From Tissierellales bacterium (GTDB lineage: Bacteria > Bacillota > Clostridia > Tissierellales > Tissierellaceae): DNA of 7,549 bases. Positions 1 to 4,290 of this stretch are shown here, in pieces. Numbering within the stretch: the first letter of the stretch is position 1; every line of letters starts with the position of its first letter. The notes below the pieces were generated by a model. That model was not told the origin of the DNA. It ran no database searches and saw nothing but the letters and a program-made list of their open reading frames with translations. The DNA lies in contig JASLAT010000009.1 in NCBI GenBank assembly GCA_030146915.1, forward strand, positions 1-7,549. The letters run 5' to 3'. Made by a program: the position numbers and the translations under genes.

Positions 1-1232
1 CATTAGAGATGATAGAATACTTTAATAATGATATGCCAAAACCAGCAAAAGAACTTGTTAATTTAGAAGAATTAATGAAGCTAGAAGATAAAGTAAAGAA
101 AGTCCAAAATTCTCTAGCTTATATATCAAAAAATTATATAATTGATAGATCTATAGAATTTAACAAAGAATATCTTACAAAATCAAATGATATATTAAGT
201 TTAGTAAATAAGGACTCAGAGAGTTTTGTTGTTGTTAAAATAAACAAATATATTGAATCAAAAAGAGATCTAGATGTAGAGATTAATGGAAAAAAATTAA
301 ACTTTGAAAAACAAGGTTTGTTAAAACCATATATAGCATTTGTTGGAGAGAGCAAGTTTGTAATTCCTTTAGAAAATAATAATATTAAAAATATTAAATT
401 CAATATGGATGACTATAATATAGTAGATGATAATTTAGAGGTTTACTCTGTTACGAAATCAAGTAAAAGTGGAAACCGTAAGATAAGATTGCAAGCAGAT
501 ATAGATGCTGGAAAAGATTTAGTGTATAGTTTTAACTTTAAGCATGATAGTGATGCTGCACTTGATGAAGAAGAAGTAGCTAAAAAAGAACAATTAAGAA
601 AAGATATAATAAAAATGTTCAATGAAGTGAAAGAAGAAGATGAAGAGAGGTATACAGAAAAATCTTTTGAATACTTTGATGGTGTAAGAGGAGATGCAGA
701 GGGTCTATTAGAGAAAATAGAAACAGAAGATAGTTTAGACTATAGTAAAATAAACAACGTAACTGTTGAAGAATTAGAAGAAATGAAAGATAAGCTAGCA
801 GTAGCAATAGATCAATTAGTTTTTGTATCAAACTCAGGTGATATCGAGTTAGAAAAACCTGAAGGAGAAGATAATGATAGAGAAGTAGAAAAACTAGAAA
901 TTGCAAATAAAGAACAATTAAGAAAAGATATAATAAAAATGTTCAATGAAGTGAAAGAAGAAGATGAAGAGAAGTATACAGAAAAATCTTTTGAATACTT
1001 TGATGGTGTAAGAGGAGATGCAGAGGGTCTATTAGAGAAAATAGAAACAGAAGATAGTTTAGACTATAGTAAAATAAACAACGTAACTGTTAAAGAATTA
1101 GAAGAAATGAGAGATAATCTATCAGATGCAATAAAACAACTAGTGGGATTAGATGATAGTAAAGCCATTCAGACAATGGAGATGATAGAAGAGTTAAAAA
1201 GCTTAACAGAAGATTTAGGAGATACCTTATAA
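1..1232 (+). CDS. Surface-type protein with two C-terminal FIVAR-like repeats (5'-partial)
   Basis: The reading frame is open to the left edge (codons TTA GAG precede the first ATG at 9) and no signal peptide follows that ATG, so this is probably the C-terminal part of a longer protein. Counting from the ATG at 9, residues 1-68 look helical and charged, about 70-180 look beta-rich (possible Ig-like or ligand-binding fold, not identified), and 193-271 and 301-379 are two copies of a helical module. The module pattern (YTEKSF near its start, then A..LL, then T.EEL......L..AI..L) resembles FIVAR-type domains, which are common in Gram-positive surface and matrix-binding proteins. The copies are joined by an acidic linker (272-300). 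The C terminus (LTEDLGDTL) has no LPXTG motif or membrane anchor, so attachment, if any, must lie upstream. The protein is very acidic. A surface or secreted role is inferred; the ligand is unknown. A strong terminator follows, so it is transcribed separately from the genes to the right. Confidence 0.75.
   Translation, partial: LEMIEYFNNDMPKPAKELVNLEELMKLEDKVKKVQNSLAYISKNYIIDRSIEFNKEYLTKSNDILSLVNKDSESFVVVKINKYIESKRDLDVEINGKKLNFEKQGLLKPYIAFVGESKFVIPLENNNIKNIKFNMDDYNIVDDNLEVYSVTKSSKSGNRKIRLQADIDAGKDLVYSFNFKHDSDAALDEEEVAKKEQLRKDIIKMFNEVKEEDEERYTEKSFEYFDGVRGDAEGLLEKIETEDSLDYSKINNVTVEELEEMKDKLAVAIDQLVFVSNSGDIELEKPEGEDNDREVEKLEIANKEQLRKDIIKMFNEVKEEDEEKYTEKSFEYFDGVRGDAEGLLEKIETEDSLDYSKINNVTVKELEEMRDNLSDAIKQLVGLDDSKAIQTMEMIEELKSLTEDLGDTL
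585..821 (+). repeat. In-gene direct repeat, copy 1 (FIVAR-like module)
   Basis: First copy of a 79-codon module repeated with a period of exactly 324 bases (108 codons). Aligned to the second copy, 585-793 differs at only three positions (649, 768 and 787), with 650-767 identical; similarity falls off after 793. The differences give Arg/Lys, Glu/Lys and Lys/Arg changes. Such high nucleotide identity points to recent duplication or to homogenisation by recombination. Confidence 0.95.
909..1145 (+). repeat. In-gene direct repeat, copy 2 (FIVAR-like module)
   Basis: Second copy of the module starting at 585. The matched block runs 909-1117, with differences at 973, 1092 and 1111. Past this point the protein remains alignable (..L..AI.QLV) but the nucleotides have diverged, which suggests that the duplication unit did not extend to the gene's end or that the tails evolved separately. 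Confidence 0.95.
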
Positions 1233-1260
1233 AATCAAAGTAGAATAGACTAATCATAAA

Positions 1261-1297
1261 AAATAAATCCTGGTTAATTCCAGGATTTATTTTTTTC
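1261..1297 (+). terminator. Rho-independent terminator of the FIVAR-repeat gene
   Basis: A perfect 13-bp inverted repeat: AAATAAATCCTGG (1261-1273), loop TTAATT, CCAGGATTTATTT (1280-1292), running into a U-tract to 1296. It lies 28 bases after the stop codon at 1230-1232. A run of A on the left side (1258-1263) could also let it act weakly on the opposite strand. Confidence 0.93.
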
Positions 1298-1341
1298 TAA
1301 AATTACTAAATTAAATTTAAAGTAGTAAAACTAGCTTAGAA

Positions 1342-1367
1342 TTAACAAAATTTAACTAGTTTATAAC
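1342..1367 (+). promoter_or_regulatory. Three TTAACA-like boxes at 10-bp period (possible Pho-box-like operator)
   Basis: TTAACA (1342-1347), TTAACT (1352-1357) and TATAAC (1362-1367) are spaced by exactly 4 bases. In Bacillus, PhoP binds tandem TTAACA-like hexamers separated by about 4-6 bases, and phosphorus-related genes lie further right. The boxes sit about 35-60 bases upstream of a candidate -10 element at 1401-1406. In DNA this AT-rich such runs can occur by chance, so this is a weak call. Confidence 0.25.
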
Positions 1368-1379
1368 TAATACTAGTTA
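1353..1379. repeat. Inverted repeat TAACTAGT / ACTAGTTA
   Basis: Perfect 8-bp arms at 1353-1360 and 1372-1379 are separated by 11 bases, just upstream of the candidate promoter for the small secreted gene. Related CTAG(C/T)T-AGA words occur at 1331, 1373 and 1408, the last two sharing CTAGTTAGA 35 bases apart. This could be a regulator binding site; nothing in the sequence names the protein. Confidence 0.4.
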
Positions 1380-1406
1380 GAATTTACTTATTATAAAGTA
1401 TATAAT
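1377..1406 (+). promoter_or_regulatory. Candidate sigma-A-type promoter for the small secreted gene
   Basis: A perfect TATAAT lies at 1401-1406. The best -35 positions are poor: TTAGAA at 1377-1382 (18-bp spacer). Transcription would start near 1413, giving a leader of about 140 bases before the ATG at 1556. The weak -35 would fit an activator-dependent promoter, but that is inference. Confidence 0.4.
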
Positions 1407-1432
1407 TCTAGTTAGATATTAGTAGTATGACT

Positions 1433-1479
1433 TTAATATTGGCTAAAATTAGACTAATGGCTATAGTCTAAAATATTAA
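1433..1479 (+). promoter_or_regulatory. Nested hairpin in the 5' leader
   Basis: Two perfect 8-bp stems are nested. The outer stem pairs TTAATATT (1433-1440) with AATATTAA (1472-1479); the inner stem pairs TTAGACTA (1449-1456) with TAGTCTAA (1464-1471) around a 7-base loop. The left side has an 8-base bulge, GGCTAAAA (1441-1448), and the loop ATGGCTA repeats the GGCTA word. No known riboswitch or T-box family was recognised. An RNA structure or a DNA operator is equally possible. Confidence 0.45.
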
Positions 1480-1504
1480 TGTTGGGAGGTAGTGATAATT
1501 AATA

Positions 1505-1526
1505 GGGAGAGATTTTAATCTCTCCC
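1505..1526 (+). promoter_or_regulatory. Leader hairpin with anti-Shine-Dalgarno arm upstream of the small secreted gene
   Basis: A perfect palindrome: GGGAGAGATT (1505-1514) and AATCTCTCCC (1517-1526). It has no U-tract, so it is not an intrinsic terminator. Its 3' arm ends in CTCCC (1522-1526), complementary to GGGAG in the gene's ribosome binding site (1543-1547) and also to an upstream GGGAGG (1484-1489). In the hairpin the CTCCC is occupied, which would leave the gene's own site free. This could be a translational switch or merely an mRNA-stabilising hairpin. Confidence 0.5.
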
Positions 1527-1555
1527 ATATATATAAGAAATAAGGGAGGATATTC

Positions 1556-1930
1556 ATGTCTAAAATATTAAGAAAGCCTACCTGTATTTTATTATCACTT
1601 ATAATTATTTTTCATATGTCTACTATATATGCAATAAGTACACAAACTACAATGTCAGGTGAGATTACTTGGAGTATTAGTATTGGATCTATATGCGAAA
1701 ATTTTACTAATTTTAAGATAAGAGATATCTTTGACTTATCAAAATATACATATGATTATAGGGATGGCATATTTGTAGATCTTGATTTTGCAAAAATTGG
1801 TGTAAACTTAAAAGAGGGCAAAACAAGTGATAACATTTTAAATCATATTTTTATAAATTTATTAAAAGATATAAGACGTATAGGAAATAATATCAATATA
1901 TTTAATTATGTAGAGAGAAGGAAGCTTTAA
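1556..1930 (+). CDS. Small secreted protein of unknown function (124 aa)
   Basis: The start is well supported: AGGGAGGA (1542-1549) lies 6 bases before the ATG. The N terminus looks like a type I signal peptide: basic n-region (K4, R6, K7), hydrophobic core about 10-24, and a likely cut after A26 (STIYA|IS); there is no lipobox. The mature part would be about 98 residues with one cysteine (C47), rich in Ile, Asn and Asp, ending in a basic tail (RRKL). I recognise no family. It is far too short to be the substrate-binding protein of the importer downstream and shows no resemblance to one. The stop codon lies inside a perfect terminator palindrome, so the last codons are shared with the hairpin: either a very compact natural end or a gene truncated into a pre-existing terminator. 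It is preceded by a structured leader and separated by the terminator from the AraC gene, so the two are probably not a simple operon. Codon use matches the neighbours. Confidence 0.65.
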   Translation: MSKILRKPTCILLSLIIIFHMSTIYAISTQTTMSGEITWSISIGSICENFTNFKIRDIFDLSKYTYDYRDGIFVDLDFAKIGVNLKEGKTSDNILNHIFINLLKDIRRIGNNINIFNYVERRKL

Positions 1931-1947
1931 AGCTTCCTTTAATTTTT
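1918..1947 (+). terminator. Terminator overlapping the stop codon of the small secreted gene
   Basis: A 22-base perfect palindrome (1918-1939) with AAGGAAGC pairing with GCTTCCTT around TTTAAA, then TTTAATTTTT to 1947. The TAA stop at 1928-1930 lies in the loop. The position fits an intrinsic terminator that separates this gene from the AraC gene. Confidence 0.85.
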
Positions 1948-1974
1948 GCTAAATTCATAAAAAAGATGTACAAT
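1946..1974 (+). promoter_or_regulatory. Candidate promoter of the AraC-family gene
   Basis: TTGCTA (1946-1951, 4 of 6 to TTGACA) is followed after exactly 17 bases by TACAAT (1969-1974, 5 of 6 to TATAAT). Transcription would start near 1981, downstream of the ATG at 1966, which supports the later start at 2035. The -35 box shares bases with the U-tract of the preceding terminator. Confidence 0.5.
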
Positions 1975-2034
1975 ATTAGAAGAATTGGGATGAGCCTACT
2001 TCTTTTATTTAGTAGAAATGTCAAAGGAGATGCT

Positions 2035-3240
2035 ATGATATATTCTGAGTTTGCAAACATAAAAAATATGCATAGGGTATTTTTTTTAGAGTTTTATAAT
2101 TGTCATAGGATATATGCACAAAAGTATGTCTCGGATAAAAAGTATTATATTAGTCCAGAATATAAGATTATTTACATATTGGAAGGAAGCCTTATATTAG
2201 AAGATAAGGGTATTACTCATAAGCTGAAGAAAGGATCTATGTATGCTATAAGGCCAAATACATATCATAAAACTTATAGTGATGGTGCATCTGAACCTAT
2301 ATTTATAGGTTTTGAGTTGAATCTAGATTGCTTAGTTAAAAGATATAAGTTTGAATCAGGATATCTATACTCAGGTATGATAAATGATAAAAAAACTGTT
2401 GATAAACTTAGCCATATATTTAGAATATTACTAAAAGCTAGACTTAGCTCTAGCTATTCAGATCATGAGGTTATTAATAATTTAATTAAGCTTATAGAAT
2501 ATTTAAAGGTAGATATAAAAATACAGGATAGGGAAGATAATTTAAATAGTACTGAGAAGTTAATAGTAAATATAACTAAGAAACTTCCAGATAAAATTAA
2601 GAATGGTGATGATCTTAGATTAAAGATCTTAGCTGAAGAAGAAGGTATAAGTTATTATTATTTATCTAAAAAATTCAAAGAATTTATCGGTCTTAGTTAC
2701 AGAGATTATCTTTTAGAAAAACAGATGTTACTATTTATAGATAGCATGATTCAAAATATGGATGCAAATATATCTGATTTGGCCTATCAGTCAGGCTATA
2801 GAAGTCTAAGTAGCTTTAATAAAGATTTTAAGAAATTCTTCGATATAACACCATCAGAACTTATAGATGCTTACTTAGAAATATTAAAGTTTAAGAAAAA
2901 GGCTTATACGCATCCTACTATAATAGGCTTTCTTAATAATACTGATTATATGAATAAATCTAAGGTAAATGAGAATTTAGTACTTGATTTTACAGGCATG
3001 TGTAGGATTCTTAGCTATAAAGAATCTTCTAAAAGTTTAGATAATATGTATAAGACAATTATAAAAAAGCTTAAGTCTTCTAAGGATATAACTCTTTCTA
3101 TTTTTTATGGTTATACTGATTATATATTTTTTTTAAATGATTGTGGTGGAGAAATTAAAGAAAAATTTATAAGTATGTTAACAGAACTTTTAATTATTTG
3201 TCAGAGAAACAATATAAAGATACTTATGAAAATAAATTAA
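2035..3240 (+). CDS. AraC-family transcriptional regulator with cupin-like sensor and C-terminal extension
   Basis: DNA-binding regulator of 401 residues from the ATG at 2035. That start is chosen because AAAGGAG (2023-2029) lies just before it; the in-frame ATG at 1966 has no such site and overlaps a candidate promoter. Residues about 38-100 form a cupin-like sensor (YKIIYILEGSLILEDKG, then LKKGSMYAIRPNTYHK, typical of AraC sensors). Residues about 195-278 are the DNA-binding domain, with the first helix-turn-helix near ILAEEEGISYYYLSKKFKE and the second near ISDLAYQSGYRSLSSFNKDF, closed by the family signature F..ITPSEL. Most relatives stop within a few residues of that signature; here about 120 more follow (281-401). 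They alternate predicted strands and helices and recall, weakly, the start of the beta-xylosidase-like barrel fused to some Gram-positive AraC regulators of the Rsp/Rbf type, but too short for a whole barrel. The effector is unknown. It lies upstream of phnCE on the same strand behind its own terminator; control of that operon or of the secreted gene before it is plausible but not shown. Confidence 0.9.
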   Translation: MIYSEFANIKNMHRVFFLEFYNCHRIYAQKYVSDKKYYISPEYKIIYILEGSLILEDKGITHKLKKGSMYAIRPNTYHKTYSDGASEPIFIGFELNLDCLVKRYKFESGYLYSGMINDKKTVDKLSHIFRILLKARLSSSYSDHEVINNLIKLIEYLKVDIKIQDREDNLNSTEKLIVNITKKLPDKIKNGDDLRLKILAEEEGISYYYLSKKFKEFIGLSYRDYLLEKQMLLFIDSMIQNMDANISDLAYQSGYRSLSSFNKDFKKFFDITPSELIDAYLEILKFKKKAYTHPTIIGFLNNTDYMNKSKVNENLVLDFTGMCRILSYKESSKSLDNMYKTIIKKLKSSKDITLSIFYGYTDYIFFLNDCGGEIKEKFISMLTELLIICQRNNIKILMKIN

Positions 3241-3254
3241 ATAAGTTAGCTTAT

Positions 3255-3311
3255 AAGAGTAAAGAGGTCAGTCCTAAGTTCTTTAAGGACTAGATTAACT
3301 TACTCTTTTTT
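3255..3311 (+). terminator. Terminator of the AraC-family gene
   Basis: A two-part hairpin: the outer stem AAGAGTAA (3255-3262) pairs with TTACTCTT (3300-3307), the inner stem AGTCCT (3270-3275) pairs with AGGACT (3286-3291), and a U-run follows to about 3311. It begins 14 bases after the stop codon. The interior loops between the two stems make it longer than a usual terminator, so some regulatory role cannot be excluded. Confidence 0.75.
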
Positions 3312-3555
3312 ATTTAATTTATTTTGATTTACTTCTATTAAACACTTAAATTTTAATTTAAAAATTAAAGATTTTAAATGAATTTAATACTAGCTGTTAT
3401 ATATAATAATATATTTATAAATCGTAGTATATAGGATACTTAAAAATGAAATTTGTTTTTTAGTATATCTTAAATAAAATTCTATAGTTAGTTATTAATT
3501 AATTATCAAAAATTCATGATATAATTGATACAGTATAAATGAGGATGGGGATTAG
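3312..3555 (+). other. Non-coding region upstream of phnC
   Basis: Very AT-rich, with no supported gene; the longest small frame (ATG at 3378, 18 codons) lacks a ribosome binding site. The region contains the candidate phnC promoter at its right end. Two GTATAT words (3428 and 3461 areas) and a TACTAG word (near 3389), also seen before the small secreted gene, are possible regulator sites, but the base composition makes chance matches likely. Confidence 0.6.
3517..3525 (+). promoter_or_regulatory. Extended -10 promoter of phnCE
   Basis: TGA-TATAAT: a perfect -10 hexamer at 3520-3525 preceded by the TGn extension at 3517-3519. No good -35 box is present at 16-18 bp, which is usual for extended -10 promoters and also for activator-dependent ones. 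Transcription would start near 3532, leaving a short leader with GAGGATGGGG (3541-3550) as the ribosome binding region before the ATG at 3556. Confidence 0.6.
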
Positions 3556-4290
3556 ATGATTGAAGTTAGAAATTTATCAGTATCATATGATGGGAAAAAT
3601 TTAGCTTTAGATGATATAAATCTACATATAAAAGAAGGGGAAATATTAGGTGTAATAGGCTCTAGTGGGAGTGGAAAATCTAGTCTAATAAAAACCTTTA
3701 ATAGACTAGTTGAGGCAAGACCAGGAAGTAAGGTAATTATAGATGGTGAGGATATAGGGAATTATAATTATAAGGAACTTAGACTAGTTAGAAGAAAGAT
3801 AGGCATGATCTTTCAAGATTACAATTTGGTAGATAGATCAAGTGTTTTAGATAATGTTCTTATGGGAAGATTAGGCTATAAGAGTTTTTTAGATAGCTTG
3901 TTTTCAAGATTTAGCGATAAGGAGTATGAACTTGCTAGAAAGTCTTTATCTAATGTTGGTATGGAGGATAAAATTTTTCATAGGGCAGATCAATTAAGTG
4001 GTGGTCAGAAACAAAGAGTAGCTATAGCTAAAACTCTTACACAACAACCTAAAATAATCTTGGCAGATGAGCCTGTTGCTAGCTTGGATTTTGCTAGTGC
4101 AAGGGTGGTTATGGATTATTTTAAAAGAGTAAATGAAAAAAAGAATATAACCATAGTTATTAACCTACATGATGTTCAGCTTGCAAAGAAGTACTGTTCA
4201 AGAATAATAGCATTAGATAGAGGAAAAATAGTTTTTAATGGCGAGGCAGGTGACTTAGATGACAGATTACTTGAAAAAATATATCTCTAG
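3556..4290 (+). CDS. phnC: Phosphonate/phosphite-type ABC transporter ATP-binding protein PhnC
   Basis: Cytoplasmic ATPase that powers import through the PhnE permease encoded next. The 244 residues contain all ABC motifs: Walker A GSSGSGKSS (35-43), Q-loop glutamine Q87 (MIFQDYNLV), signature LSGGQ (147-151), Walker B IILADEP (167-173), D-loop SLD (176-178) and H-loop H205. Family-specific phrases mark it as PhnC rather than a general amino-acid ATPase: NRLVEARPGS, SSVLDNVLMGRLG, RADQLSGGQKQRVAIA, ADEPVASLD and INLHDVQLAKKYCSRIIAL. Length is normal for the family. The start is supported by the GAGGATGGGG region 5 bases upstream. The gene overlaps phnE by 32 bases, so the two are almost certainly cotranscribed and translationally coupled. 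The substrate cannot be fixed from the ATPase: PhnC-class importers are known for phosphonates, phosphite, hypophosphite and sometimes phosphate esters. No phnD lies beside it, which is unusual. Confidence 0.95.
   Translation: MIEVRNLSVSYDGKNLALDDINLHIKEGEILGVIGSSGSGKSSLIKTFNRLVEARPGSKVIIDGEDIGNYNYKELRLVRRKIGMIFQDYNLVDRSSVLDNVLMGRLGYKSFLDSLFSRFSDKEYELARKSLSNVGMEDKIFHRADQLSGGQKQRVAIAKTLTQQPKIILADEPVASLDFASARVVMDYFKRVNEKKNITIVINLHDVQLAKKYCSRIIALDRGKIVFNGEAGDLDDRLLEKIYL

Noticed and set aside
134..906. Long antisense frames opposite the FIVAR-repeat gene
   Set aside because: They are shadows of a well-supported coding strand, hydrophobic through reverse reading of acidic codons, with no start signals.
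585..1145. Mobile element or CRISPR-like repeat
   Set aside because: The only strong repeats are two in-frame protein modules; there are no spacer-sized repeat units, transposase or terminal inverted repeats.
1556..1930. Small secreted protein as a truncated PhnD binding protein
   Set aside because: No lipobox and none of the sequence patterns expected of PhnD near the mature N terminus; size is also far too small.
1966..2034. Earlier in-frame ATG adding 23 residues to the AraC-family protein
   Set aside because: No ribosome binding site precedes it, it overlaps a candidate -10 box, and a clear AAAGGAG sits before the ATG at 2035.
3378..3434. 18-codon frame upstream of phnC
   Set aside because: No ribosome binding site and composition equal to the surrounding non-coding DNA.
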